Made by a program: the position numbers and the translations under genes
In this document: positions 16,316 through 24,898 of the stretch, in pieces
Numbering within the stretch: position 1 is the stretch's first letter
Layout of the letters: each line of letters starts with the position of its first letter
The notes under the pieces: generated by a model
Told to the model about the DNA's origin: nothing
Database searches by the model: none
Seen by the model: only the letters and a program-made list of their open reading frames with translations
DNA from: CANJIV01 sp046330225
Lineage (GTDB): Bacteria; Actinomycetota; Thermoleophilia; Solirubrobacterales; Solirubrobacteraceae
Length of the DNA: 64,000 bases
Assembly (NCBI GenBank): GCA_046330225.1
Contig: JAXLTD010000008.1
Location: forward strand, 176,837 to 240,836
Reading direction: 5' to 3'

Positions 16316-17701
16316 ATGGATCGTCACCACCAGGACCTCGCCCGGGAGCACCTCATGCTCCACTTCACCGACATGGCCGAGCTGGCCGAGCACGGCGTGC
16401 CGATGATCGTGCGCGGGGAGGGCGTCCGGGTGATCGATGAGGACGGCGCCGCCTACATCGACGGCCTCTCGGGCCTGTACTGCACGAATCTCGGCCACAG
16501 CTTCGGCGACGAGATCGGGGCCGCCGCGCACGAGCAGATGAAGGAGCTGCCGTTCGTCTCGAACTGGACGATCGCCCACCCGCGCGCAGTCGAGCTGGCG
16601 GCCAAGGTGGCCGAGCTCGCCCCGCCGAGCCTGAACCGGGCGTTCTTCACGTCGGGCGGATCGGAGTCCGTCGAGGCGGCCTGGAAGCTCGCCCGCCAGT
16701 GGCACCAGGCCAACGGCGAGCCCTACCGGCGCAAGGCGATCGCCCGGCGCTACGCCTACCACGGGACCACGCTCGGCGCGCTCTCGTTTACGGGCATCAG
16801 CTCGATGAAGACGATGTTCGAGCCGCTCCCGGTGCCGGTCCACCACGTCTCGAACACGAACGCCTACCGCCACCCGGCGGGCGCCGACGAGTCCGCCTTC
16901 ACCCAGGCGCTGCTCGACGAGATCGAGGAGGTCATCGAGTTCGAGACGCCGGAGACCGTCGCGATGATCATCGCCGAGCCGGTGCAGAACGCCGGCGGCT
17001 CGATCCCGCCGCCCGCCGGGTACTGGCAGGGTCTGCGCGAGATCTGCGACCGCTACGGGATCCTGCTCTGCTCCGACGAGGTCATCTGCGCCTGGGGCCG
17101 GCTCGGGGACTGGTACGGGGCCAACCGCCTCGGCTACGAGCCCGACCTGCTGACGTTCGCCAAGGGCCTGACCTCCGCGCACTTCGCGATGGGCGGCGTG
17201 CTGCTCTCGGACAAGGTCGCGGCACCGTTCCTCGCGGGCGACGCCTACTACATGCACGGCATGACGTTCGGCGGCCATCCGGTCGGGAGCACGGTCGCCC
17301 TGAAGAACATCGAGATCATGGAGCGCGAGGGCATCCTGGATCACGTGCTGGAGCTCGAGCCCTACGTCCAGGCCGGCATGGAGCGCCTGATGGCGGAGCA
17401 CCCGATCATCGGCAACGTGCGCGGGATGGGCTTCTTCTGGTCCATGGAGCTCGTCAAGGACCGCGAGACGCGCGAGCCGGTGGCCGGGCCGGAGGGGGAG
17501 AAGTTCCTGTCGGAGATCCTTTCGCCGCGGATCAAGCACAACGGCCTGATCTGCCGCCTCGACGACCGCGCCGACCCGGCGGTGCAGCTCGCGCCGCCCC
17601 TCGTCAGCACCACGGAGGACTTCGACGAGATCTTCGCGGCCGTCGGCGAGGCGCTGGACTACGCCAGCGCGCGGGCGCCGTGGGATGCCGTCCGGGCCTG
17701 A
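16316..17701 (+). CDS. Class III aminotransferase, putrescine/polyamine-pyruvate type
   Basis: 461 residues, ATG behind AAGGACC. Fold-type I PLP enzyme: GGSESVEAAWKLARQ, RYAYHGTT, SDEVICAWGRLG (Asp254 to the pyridine nitrogen) and FAKGLTS with Lys283 as the PLP Schiff-base residue. The opening (HLMLHFTDM) and YHGTTLGALSFTG resemble SpuC/omega-aminotransferases using putrescine, cadaverine or beta-alanine with pyruvate. Would turn a diamine into an aminoaldehyde in the cytoplasm. A TAGCGT box at 16263-16268 and the operator further upstream suggest control by the cluster's TetR. The assignment to diamines rests on family and context. Confidence 0.9.
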   Translation: MDRHHQDLAREHLMLHFTDMAELAEHGVPMIVRGEGVRVIDEDGAAYIDGLSGLYCTNLGHSFGDEIGAAAHEQMKELPFVSNWTIAHPRAVELAAKVAELAPPSLNRAFFTSGGSESVEAAWKLARQWHQANGEPYRRKAIARRYAYHGTTLGALSFTGISSMKTMFEPLPVPVHHVSNTNAYRHPAGADESAFTQALLDEIEEVIEFETPETVAMIIAEPVQNAGGSIPPPAGYWQGLREICDRYGILLCSDEVICAWGRLGDWYGANRLGYEPDLLTFAKGLTSAHFAMGGVLLSDKVAAPFLAGDAYYMHGMTFGGHPVGSTVALKNIEIMEREGILDHVLELEPYVQAGMERLMAEHPIIGNVRGMGFFWSMELVKDRETREPVAGPEGEKFLSEILSPRIKHNGLICRLDDRADPAVQLAPPLVSTTEDFDEIFAAVGEALDYASARAPWDAVRA

Positions 17702-17713
17702 GCGCGGCGGCCG

Positions 17714-18190
17714 CTAGGCCACGCTGACGACACGCAGGTCGCGCGTGGCGCCGGAGGGCAGCGCGACCGTGACGACGTCGCCGACGCCCGCGCCGAGCAG
17801 GGCCCGGGCCACCGGCGAGGCGATCGAGAGGACGCCCTTGCCCACGTCGGACTCGGCGCTCCCCGCCAAGGTGAACGTCTGCTCGCTGTCGCGCGACTCG
17901 TCGCGGACGGTGACCGTGGACCCGAACGAGACCGTGCCGCCCGCGTCGCCCTCGGCCACGACCGCGTTGAGGATGCGGTCGCGCAGGTAGAGGATCCGCG
18001 TCTCCAGGTGGGCCTGGGCCTCCTTGGCGGCGTGGTACTCGCCGTTCTCCTTGAGGTCGCCCCACTCGCGCGCGGTGCGGATACGGGCGGCGATCTCCTC
18101 GCGGCCGGCGCCCTCGAGCTCGGCCAGTTCGGTTTCCAGGCCCGCGAGGCCGGCGGCGCTGATCGTGTAGTCCGAGACGGATTCGGTCAT
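17714..18190 (-). CDS. greA: Transcription elongation factor GreA
   Basis: 158 residues. N-terminal coiled coil with the basic-acidic tip region REWGDLKENGEYHAAKEAQ, which enters the RNA polymerase secondary channel, then the FKBP-like C-terminal domain (about 80-158, GSTVTVRDESRDSEQTFTL). It reactivates backtracked polymerase by stimulating transcript cleavage. Start set at the ATG at 18190 (MTESVSDYTI); the frame is open upstream without protein-like sequence. Convergent with the aminotransferase 12 nt away. Confidence 0.95.
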   Translation of the reverse strand: MTESVSDYTISAAGLAGLETELAELEGAGREEIAARIRTAREWGDLKENGEYHAAKEAQAHLETRILYLRDRILNAVVAEGDAGGTVSFGSTVTVRDESRDSEQTFTLAGSAESDVGKGVLSIASPVARALLGAGVGDVVTVALPSGATRDLRVVSVA

Positions 18191-18248
18191 GGCCCGCCAT
18201 GGTGACGCATGCGCCGCCCCGGCGGACTGCGGCGGCGGCCGCCGCGCG

Positions 18249-18728
18249 TCAGCCGCCGTACTTGACGCCGACCTCGGCCAGCGTGAGCGGCTCGCTCTCG
18301 GAGGCCACGCCGGCCTCGACGACCTCGCCCACGACCGTGCTGTGGTCGCCGAGCTCGTAGAAGCCCGCAACGGTGCACTCCACCCAGGCCGGGGCGACGT
18401 CGAGCGTCGGGCAGCCGGTCACCGGGCCGGGCGTGACGTCGTAGCCGCCGATCTGCGATCCCTCGGGCTCGACGTGCCGGAAGAAGGCGAACGCGACGTC
18501 CTTCTGGCCGGTTCCGAGGAAGCTGACCGAGAAGGCGCCCGACTCCTTGATGAGCGCATGCATTCCCGAGTCGGCCTTGATTCCGACCACGATGAGCGGC
18601 GGCGTGAACGACGCCTGCGTCGTCCAGTTCACGGTGCCGAGCGTCGCGGCGTCGCCGGCACGCGCGCCGACGACCTGGAGCCCGTAGGGGATCATCAGCA
18701 GCGCCGTCTTCTTCGCGTCCTGGTCCAT
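18249..18728 (-). CDS. Flavin reductase-like domain protein (FMN-binding split barrel)
   Basis: 159 residues from an ATG 9 nt behind GGAGGA. Sequence features of flavin reductase/HpaC-like proteins: LQVVGARAGDAATLGTVNW, TPPLIVVGIKADS, FSVSFLGTGQKDVAFAFF, WVECTVAGFYELGDHSTVVGEV. Likely binds FMN; it may reduce flavin for a partner monooxygenase or act on its own. No obvious partner adjoins it. Separated from the next leftward genes by 65 nt. Confidence 0.88.
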   Translation of the reverse strand: MDQDAKKTALLMIPYGLQVVGARAGDAATLGTVNWTTQASFTPPLIVVGIKADSGMHALIKESGAFSVSFLGTGQKDVAFAFFRHVEPEGSQIGGYDVTPGPVTGCPTLDVAPAWVECTVAGFYELGDHSTVVGEVVEAGVASESEPLTLAEVGVKYGG

Positions 18729-18793
18729 CGCTCGCCCTCCTCCGGTCGTCCCCCGCGGCGCCATTCTCTCCGATCCGGCCTGGCCGCGGGCGG

Positions 18794-19300
18794 TCAGACG
18801 ACGCCGGCCTCGCGCAGCCGGTCCAGCACCCAGTCGATCGGCACGGCGCCGAGCGCCTGCTCGAGGACGAAGGCCTCGAAGCCCGAGAGCTGGTCGGCCC
18901 GCTTCGCGTCGTCGATCGACCGCTGCAGGCCCGCGCGGATCAGGTCGTCGAAGTCGTTGCGCGACAGGCCCTTGCGGCGCAGGAGGGCGTCGAGCCTGGC
19001 CTCGTCGCCGATCGCCTGGACGAGCTCCTCGCGCGAGACGCCGAGCTTGCAGGCCGCGCCGTCGGCCGCCGACAGCGCGATCTGCTCGGCGATCTTCTCG
19101 GCCCCCTTCGGCGAGCGCCATTCGCGCGGCACGCAAGCGTCGGCGACCTTGGCCGGCGCGTACTCGCCGCCGCCCGCCGCCAGGTAGGCGCCCACGAGGG
19201 CGCCGCTCGCGAGGAGGGCGCACACGATCGGGATCGCTCCGGGGATCCGGCGGCGCCGCGGGCCCGGAGGCGGCGCCGGCCGCGGCACGGGGAGGCTCAC
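18794..19300 (-). CDS. Hypothetical protein with one N-terminal membrane anchor
   Basis: 168 residues, GTG start overlapping the MFS stop (GTGA). A Pro/Arg-rich cytoplasmic lead, a single hydrophobic segment (about 20-40, IPIVCALLASGALVGAYLAA), then a mostly helical extracytoplasmic part with two cysteines (DACVPREW and AACKLG) that could pair. The segment LGVSREELVQAIGDEARLDA resembles small repeat motifs of secreted actinobacterial proteins. Function unknown. Coupling to the MFS transporter suggests a shared role. Confidence 0.75.
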   Translation of the reverse strand: MSLPVPRPAPPPGPRRRRIPGAIPIVCALLASGALVGAYLAAGGGEYAPAKVADACVPREWRSPKGAEKIAEQIALSAADGAACKLGVSREELVQAIGDEARLDALLRRKGLSRNDFDDLIRAGLQRSIDDAKRADQLSGFEAFVLEQALGAVPIDWVLDRLREAGVV

Positions 19301-20697
19301 AGCTCCACCTCGCGCCGGCCCAGGCCGATCGGGATGAGCGCGAGCAGGCCGAGGAACGCCGCCGCGAGGAACGAGCGGCTGAAGGCGTCGGTCGCGGCCC
19401 GTTCGATCTGGCCTTGCAGGTCGCCCTGGAGCTTTGCCTGCGCCGCCGCCTCGGAGTCCTTGGCCGGGTTCGCGGCAAAGACGGGCTCGAGCGTCGGAAG
19501 CCGGCCGCCCGAGGCCCGCAGGCGCTTCGCGAGCGCCTGGGCGAGGTCGAGCTTGTGGTCGGGGGCGAGGTCGGCGTCGAGCAACAGCGCCGTGCCGGCG
19601 AGCTCCGCGTCGCGCGTGTTGCGCTTGAGGTCGGCGGTGAAGATCGGCGTGAGCAGCAGCAGTCCGAGCACGACGCCGGCGTGGCGCGAAGCGATCGTCC
19701 AGCCCCCGTGCACGACCTGGTGCGAGCGGCCGTGCAGCGCCGCGTCGGTGAGCGCCGAGATCGTCAGGCCGAGTCCGAGGCCGATGAGGATCTGCGGCAG
19801 GATCGTCCAGGTCCAGGTCGCGCCGGCCATGAGGCCGAGCCCGGCCAGTCCCCCGCCGATCAGGATCGTCCCGGTCGCTGCCCGGACGGCGTGCGAGCCG
19901 AGGCGGCGCGAGGCCCAGCCGCCGGCGAGGGCCGCCAGCGGCATCACGGTGACGGCGAACCCTGCGGCCGCGGGCTCCATGAGCCAGCCCTCGATCATGA
20001 GGATCACCAGGAGGAAGAGCGCGGCGGTCAGCGCGGCGCTCAGGAGCAGCAGCGCGAGGTTGGGAGCCGGCCGCGGCCGCCCGGCCGGGGCCGGCGCCCG
20101 GGCTGGGGCGCCGAGGCGGCCCGGGAGGGCGAGCAGCACCGCCAAGGCCAGCGGCACCTGCACCGCGAAGATGGCCTCCCAGGACACGGCCTGGGTGAGG
20201 ATGCCGCCGATCGCCGGCCCGAGCGCCGCGCCGGCCACGCCACCGGCCGCCCACACGCCGGCGGCGCGGGCGTCCGAGCCGGTCTCGCGCGCGAGGAGCT
20301 CGAGGGCCGCGCACACGACCGCGGCCCCGCCGACGGCCTGGATGGCCCGGGCGGTCACGAGCGGGTCGAGGCTCGTGGCCAGGGCGCAGGCCAGCGAGGC
20401 GCCGGCGAAGATCAGCGCCCCCGCGGCGGCCACCCGTCCGGCGCCGACGCGCCGGGCCAGCCAGGCCGCCGGCACCGCCGTGAGGGCGAGCACGAGGTTG
20501 TAGGCGGTGAGGACCCAGGCGACCTCCGAGACGTCGACCCGGAACTCGCGCAGGATCTCCGGGAGCGCCAGCGTCACCACCGACGAGTCGGCCAGCACGA
20601 GCGCGACGGCGAGGCCGAGGAGCGCGACCCGGCCCCGCGAGGGGGCGGCACCGTGGAGCGCTGAAGCGGCAGGCACGGCCGGAATCGTCGCACGCAC
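19297..20697 (-). CDS. MFS transporter, DHA2/EmrB-like
   Basis: About 466 residues and 12-14 hydrophobic segments. Motif A-like and C-like stretches include LADSSVVTLALPEIL in TM1, WVLTAYNLVLALTAVPAAWLARRVG and GPAIGGILTQAVSWEAIFAVQVPLAL, typical of DHA2 drug/proton antiporters. Start assigned to the GTG at 20697 (a second GTG at 20676 is possible); neither has a clear ribosome site. The long C-terminal loop before the last segment (about 370-440) has an Ala-rich helical stretch that is unusual for the family. Substrate unknown. Confidence 0.85.
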   Translation of the reverse strand: MRATIPAVPAASALHGAAPSRGRVALLGLAVALVLADSSVVTLALPEILREFRVDVSEVAWVLTAYNLVLALTAVPAAWLARRVGAGRVAAAGALIFAGASLACALATSLDPLVTARAIQAVGGAAVVCAALELLARETGSDARAAGVWAAGGVAGAALGPAIGGILTQAVSWEAIFAVQVPLALAVLLALPGRLGAPARAPAPAGRPRPAPNLALLLLSAALTAALFLLVILMIEGWLMEPAAAGFAVTVMPLAALAGGWASRRLGSHAVRAATGTILIGGGLAGLGLMAGATWTWTILPQILIGLGLGLTISALTDAALHGRSHQVVHGGWTIASRHAGVVLGLLLLTPIFTADLKRNTRDAELAGTALLLDADLAPDHKLDLAQALAKRLRASGGRLPTLEPVFAANPAKDSEAAAQAKLQGDLQGQIERAATDAFSRSFLAAAFLGLLALIPIGLGRREVEL

Positions 20698-20791
20698 GGC
20701 GCCGGCTCGGGCCGGGCCTGCGCCTGGGTGCGGGCTCGATGTCCGGCCAGTCCGCCGCGGAGCCGGCTTCAGCCTCCGCGGCGGATGCCCG

Positions 20792-21364
20792 ATGATGTTC
20801 ACCGTGCGCCGCCTCGCCCTCGCCGCCGGTCTCGCCTGCCTGGGTGCGGCGGCTGCCGCCCCGGCGCCTGCCGCCGCCGGCGTCGTCGAGCGGATCGTCC
20901 ACGCCGCCCGGGCCGAGCTGCACCGCCACGTCCACGAGATCCCCGACGGCTCGAACGAGTCCCCCGACATCCGGCGCTACCGGGCCGCGACGCGGTGGTC
21001 GGCCCGCGGGCCGTGGTGCGGGTACTTCGTCTCCTACGTCGCCGCGGTGGCCGGGGCGCCGCTCGGCGACGGGGGCACGGGCATCGGGTCGGTCGGCGGC
21101 ATCCGGGACTGGGCCCGGCGCACCGGACGCTGGCGCCTCTGGCCGCACGCCGGGAACATCGCGGTCTTCCGCGGCCACGTCGGCATCGTGGAGCGCGTCG
21201 CCGGTCTGCGCTGGATCGTGACGATCGAGGGCAACCACGGCAATCGCGTGGCCCGCGTCGTCCGGGCCCGGAGCACCGTGCGCGGCTCTGTCCGTCTCGT
21301 GCCCGTCGCAGCGGCCGAACGCTGGTGGTCGCCCGACCTCGCGGCCCACCCATCGGACCCCTAA
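20792..21364 (+). CDS. Secreted CHAP-domain-like cell wall hydrolase
   Basis: 190 residues (or 189 from the second Met). An Ala-rich signal peptide (about 1-30) is followed by a compact domain with GPWCGYFVSYVAAVAG (candidate catalytic Cys), PHAGNIAVFRGHVGIVERV (candidate His) and IEGNHGN, the Cys-His-Asn order of CHAP/NlpC-P60 amidases. Probably cleaves peptidoglycan peptides outside the membrane. Divergent from the MFS gene by about 94 nt. The catalytic assignment is by motif only. Confidence 0.8.
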   Translation: MMFTVRRLALAAGLACLGAAAAAPAPAAAGVVERIVHAARAELHRHVHEIPDGSNESPDIRRYRAATRWSARGPWCGYFVSYVAAVAGAPLGDGGTGIGSVGGIRDWARRTGRWRLWPHAGNIAVFRGHVGIVERVAGLRWIVTIEGNHGNRVARVVRARSTVRGSVRLVPVAAAERWWSPDLAAHPSDP

Positions 21365-21416
21365 GGGCCATTCCCGATTGGCAGGGCCGGGCCGCCGCGC
21401 CATCGTGCTGGCCACG

Positions 21417-22679
21417 ATGATGAGCGACCAGACCGGAGACGCCATGCCCCCGCCGAACGAGCCAGACCCCACCGCCGAGACCGCTGCGCTGCCCCCCGGG
21501 GACCGTCCGCCCGGCGGCACGCTGCCGCCCGGCGACGGCTCCGGCGGCGGCGCCCCGCCGCCCGGCGGAGGTCCGGGCCGCCGCGGCTGGCGCGGCTTCA
21601 CCCGCTCCCGCGACAACCGGGTGCTCGGCGGCGTCTGCGCCGGCGTGGCCCGCGAGCTCGACGTCGATCCGTTCGTCGTGCGCGCGGCCGCGGTGGCGCT
21701 CACGCTCCTGGCCGGCCTGGGCCTGTTCCTCTACATCGGGGCGCTCGTCCTCATGCCCGACGAGGAAGGGGAGGCGCTCGGCAGCACCGATTCGGCGGGC
21801 GGACGGCTGTGGACCGCGGTCGGGATCGTCGCGCTCGTCGCCGCGGCGGCCGTGCTCCTGTCCGGGGCCGTGCTCGGCGCCCTGGGCGCGCTCGTGCCGC
21901 TCGCGGCGATCGCCGCCGCGGGGCTGCTCGTGTGGTGGTTCGTCTCCGGCGACGGGCTTGCGGGCGACGCCGGCGCTCTCGCCCGGCGGGCCGGACTGGG
22001 CGTCCTCGTCCTGGCGGCGTGCGCGGCGGTCTTCGTTGCGGGCGTCTGGATCACCGGGCTCGGCAGCGGCACCGTCGCCGCCGGCCTCGTGATCGCCGCC
22101 GGCGTGGCCGTGGTGGCGGGCGCCTTCTTCAAGCCGGTGCGCTGGGCCGTGCCGGTGGCCTTCTCGCTGGCCCTCGGGACCGGCGTCGCCGCCGCGACCG
22201 ACCTCGACCTCCACGGCGGGGCCGGCGAGCGGATCTACCGCCCGGCCTCCGCGGCGGACCTGCGGGCCGGGTACCAGCTCGGCGCCGGGCGGCTCGTCGT
22301 GGACCTGCGGCAGGCGTCCTTGCCGCGCGGGGATGTGCCGCTGCGCGTGCGGGTCGGCCTCGGCCAGGCCCTCGTGATCGTGCCGCCGACGGCGTGCGTG
22401 GCGTCGAAGGCGACGGTCGGCGCCGGCGCGGCAGACGTGCTCGGGCGCGCGAGCGGCGGGCTGGACGTCGACTGGCAGGACGCGCCGGCCGCGCGCCCGG
22501 CGCAGACGCGCCTGGTCGTCGACGGCGACGTCGGGATGGGCGTGTTCCAGGTCTCCTACCGCGACGACGCGCCCCGCGGCCGCTGGGGCGACCGCGGCAG
22601 CAGCCGGGATCCGGCCGCGCGGGCCGACCGCGCGCTGGCCGCCCGCGCCTGCACTGCGGCGGTGGCGCCGGGTGCCTGA
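21417..22679 (+). CDS. PspC domain membrane protein with LiaF-like C-terminal domain
   Basis: About 420 residues (ATG at 21417 or 21420). A Pro/Gly-rich cytoplasmic lead (1-60) precedes a PspC domain (SRDNRVLGGVCAGVARELDVDPFVVRAAAV then FLYIGALVLMPDEEGE). Several further hydrophobic segments and a C-terminal beta-rich domain follow (RLVVDLRQASLPRGDVPLRV, VDGDVGMGVFQVSYRDD), resembling the LiaF/YvqF envelope-sensor C-terminus. Likely an envelope-stress sensor or modulator for the kinase encoded two genes on. Its stop overlaps the next start by 8 nt. Confidence 0.85.
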   Translation: MMSDQTGDAMPPPNEPDPTAETAALPPGDRPPGGTLPPGDGSGGGAPPPGGGPGRRGWRGFTRSRDNRVLGGVCAGVARELDVDPFVVRAAAVALTLLAGLGLFLYIGALVLMPDEEGEALGSTDSAGGRLWTAVGIVALVAAAAVLLSGAVLGALGALVPLAAIAAAGLLVWWFVSGDGLAGDAGALARRAGLGVLVLAACAAVFVAGVWITGLGSGTVAAGLVIAAGVAVVAGAFFKPVRWAVPVAFSLALGTGVAAATDLDLHGGAGERIYRPASAADLRAGYQLGAGRLVVDLRQASLPRGDVPLRVRVGLGQALVIVPPTACVASKATVGAGAADVLGRASGGLDVDWQDAPAARPAQTRLVVDGDVGMGVFQVSYRDDAPRGRWGDRGSSRDPAARADRALAARACTAAVAPGA

Positions 22680-22914
22680 CCGCCCGCGTGACGGCGGCCT
22701 GCCGCCAGCGGCCGGGTCCGGGCCGGGAGCCGCGCGTTCCCGGCCCGACGCGTCGGCGCTCGTGGCCGGTGCCGCGCTCATCGGCTTCGGCGTCGCCCTG
22801 CTCCTCGACGGGCTCGGCGCCTGGCACCTGACCTTCTCGGCGCTGGCCCCGATCGCCTGCGCCGTGGCCGGCGCGGTCCTGCTCGCCCGCGGCCTCGCAC
22901 GCGGGCGCTCGTGA
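22672..22914 (+). CDS. Small two-TM membrane protein
   Basis: 80 residues from a GTG lying inside the end of the preceding gene. After a Pro/Arg-rich lead there are two hydrophobic helices (ASALVAGAALIGFGVALLLDGL and FSALAPIACAVAGAVLLARGL). The length and layout resemble the DUF5668-like/LiaI-type small membrane domains found beside PspC and LiaF proteins. Tight coupling supports a role in the same envelope-stress module. No catalytic residues visible. Confidence 0.75.
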   Translation: MPDRPRDGGLPPAAGSGPGAARSRPDASALVAGAALIGFGVALLLDGLGAWHLTFSALAPIACAVAGAVLLARGLARGRS

Positions 22915-22939
22915 CCGGACCCGCGGCGGCGCTGGGAAC

Positions 22940-24217
22940 ATGACCCCTGCGATGCCAGCCGCCACGACGTCCGGACGCTCGGCTCTCCGGCGCGACCCCG
23001 CCCGCGGAGTGGTGGCGGGCGTCGCCGCCGGCCTGGCCGAGCGCGCCGGCCTGGACCCGCTGATCGTGCGCGTCGCCTTCGTGATCGCCGCCCTCGCCGG
23101 CGGCGCGGGGGTCGTGCTGTACCTCCTGGCCTGGGCGATCGTGCCGGCGGGCGCGGGGACGGCGGCGCCGGCTGCCCGCCTGCGCACCGGTCGCGGCGCG
23201 CTCGAGGTCGCGCTCGGGGCCGGGCTCCTGCTGCTGGCGCTGCTCCTGACCCTGCGGGCGCTCGGGATCTGGTTCTCGGACGCAATCGCCTGGCCAGCCG
23301 TGCTCCTGGCGAGCGGCGGAGCGCTCCTGTGGCGCCAGTCGTTCTCCGCGGGCCCGTCGGCCACGGCGCGCGACGCGGCTGCGCCGCCGGCGGCGGCCCT
23401 GCGCAGTGCCGGGCCGGCGCCGCGCGCCGCCGACGATCCCGGCCGCCGCGCTCGCGCCATCTCGCGGACCGGGCTCGGCGTTGCGCTGGTGCTCGCCGCC
23501 GGCTTGGTCTTCCTCGAGGCCGCCGGGGCGCTCGGCGCGGCCCGCGACGTCCTCCTCGCCGTTCTGGCGGCGATCGTCGTGCTCGGCGCGATCTTCGCCC
23601 CCTGGGTCCTGCGGCTCGTGCGCACGCTGGCGGCGGAGCGCACCGAGCGGGTCCGCTCCCAGGAGCGGGCCGAGGTCGCCGCCCACCTGCACGACTCGGT
23701 CCTGCAGACCCTGGCGCTGATCCAGACGCGCAGCGGTGATCCGCGCGCGGTGGCGACGCTCGCCCGCCGGCAGGAGCGCGAGCTGCGCGCCTGGCTCTCT
23801 GGCCGGACGGCGGCCGCGAGCGGCGCCGGGCAGCTCGCTGCCGCGCTCGAGGCCGCTGCCGACGAGGTCGAGCGCGACCACGGCGTTGCGGTGGAGGTCG
23901 TCGCGGTGGGCGATGCGCCCCTGGACGAGCGCACGGAGGCGCTCGCCGCCGCGGCCCGCGAGGCGATGGTCAACGCCGCGAAGTTCGGTGGCGGCGGGCC
24001 GGTCGACGTGTACGCGGAGGCGGACGGCGACGGCCGCGTGCAGGTGTTCGTCCGCGACCGCGGGCCGGGCTTCGATCCGGCGGCGGTGCCGGCGGACCGG
24101 CGGGGCGTGCGCGAGTCGATCGTCGCCCGCATGGAACGTCACGGCGGCCGGGCGCACGTGCGCAGCGGCGCCGGCGAGGGCACCGAGGTCGAGCTCGAGC
24201 TGGAGGCGCGCCGATGA
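22940..24217 (+). CDS. Sensor histidine kinase with N-terminal PspC domain
   Basis: 425 residues. N-terminal PspC domain (about 14-72: RDPARGVVAGVAAGLAERAG onward), four or five membrane segments to about 225, then a NarL/LiaS-type HisKA_3 dimerisation helix with phosphoacceptor His251 (HLHDSVLQTLAL). A HATPase domain follows with N-box Asn345 (REAMVNAAKFG) and G-box DRGPGFDP. The PspC domain fused to a kinase suggests membrane-state sensing. Its stop overlaps the regulator start (ATGA), so kinase and regulator are a cognate pair. Confidence 0.93.
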   Translation: MTPAMPAATTSGRSALRRDPARGVVAGVAAGLAERAGLDPLIVRVAFVIAALAGGAGVVLYLLAWAIVPAGAGTAAPAARLRTGRGALEVALGAGLLLLALLLTLRALGIWFSDAIAWPAVLLASGGALLWRQSFSAGPSATARDAAAPPAAALRSAGPAPRAADDPGRRARAISRTGLGVALVLAAGLVFLEAAGALGAARDVLLAVLAAIVVLGAIFAPWVLRLVRTLAAERTERVRSQERAEVAAHLHDSVLQTLALIQTRSGDPRAVATLARRQERELRAWLSGRTAAASGAGQLAAALEAAADEVERDHGVAVEVVAVGDAPLDERTEALAAAAREAMVNAAKFGGGGPVDVYAEADGDGRVQVFVRDRGPGFDPAAVPADRRGVRESIVARMERHGGRAHVRSGAGEGTEVELELEARR

Positions 24218-24888
24218 GCGCCGTGCGGGTCGCGATCATCGACGATCACGCCCTGTTTCGGACCGGCGTGCGGGCCGAGCTCGAGGGGCTCGTCGACGTG
24301 GTCGGCGACGCGGCGACGGTCGCCGAGGCCGCGGCGCTCGTCGCCGCCGAGCGGCCGGACGTCGTCCTCCTCGACGTCCACATGCCCGACGGCGGGGGCA
24401 TCGAGGTCATCCGCCGCGCCGCGGCGGCGGGCGTGCCGTCGCGCTTTCTCGCCCTCTCGGTGTCGGACGCCGCCGAGGATGTCATCGCCGTCATCCGTGC
24501 GGGCGCCCGCGGCTACGTGACCAAGACGATCGGGGGCGAGGAGCTGGCCGAGGCGGTCCGGCGGGTCCACGAGGGCGACGCGGTCTTCTCCCCGCGGCTG
24601 GCCGGGTTCGTGCTCGACGCCTTCGCCGCGGGGGGTCCGGCGCCGGCGGCAGCGGCGGCCGAGCCGGGCGGCCCCGGCGCCCACGACGACGATCTGGACC
24701 GCCTCACGCCGCGGGAGCGGGAGGTGCTCCAGCTCATCGCCCGCGGCTACATGTACAAGGAGATCGCCCTGCGCCTGGGCATCTCGGTCAAGACGGTCGA
24801 GGCTCACGTCTCCTCGGTCCTGCGCAAGCTGCAGCTCTCGAGCCGTCACGAGCTCGCGCGGTGGGCGACCGGCCGCGGCCTGGCGTAG
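24214..24888 (+). CDS. NarL/LuxR-family response regulator
   Basis: 224 residues. Receiver domain 1-120 with the acidic pocket IIDDH, phospho-acceptor Asp54 (VVLLDVHMP) and Lys104 (YVTKTIGG). An Ala/Gly-rich linker leads to a LuxR-type HTH (LTPREREVLQLIARGYMYKEI, then SVKTVEAHVSSVLRKL). Output of the PspC-kinase system; a similar layout occurs in LiaR/VraR-type regulators. Its TAG stop doubles as the start of the -10 box of the cupin gene. Confidence 0.94.
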   Translation: MSAVRVAIIDDHALFRTGVRAELEGLVDVVGDAATVAEAAALVAAERPDVVLLDVHMPDGGGIEVIRRAAAAGVPSRFLALSVSDAAEDVIAVIRAGARGYVTKTIGGEELAEAVRRVHEGDAVFSPRLAGFVLDAFAAGGPAPAAAAAEPGGPGAHDDDLDRLTPREREVLQLIARGYMYKEIALRLGISVKTVEAHVSSVLRKLQLSSRHELARWATGRGLA

Positions 24889-24891
24889 GCT
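24886..24891 (+). promoter_or_regulatory. -10 element (TAGGCT) of the cupin gene, overlapping a stop codon
   Basis: TAGGCT begins with the TAG stop of the response regulator. Seven bases later comes the cupin ATG at 24899. There is no ribosome-binding sequence, consistent with a leaderless transcript. Confidence 0.5.
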
Positions 24892-24898
24892 CGCGGCC

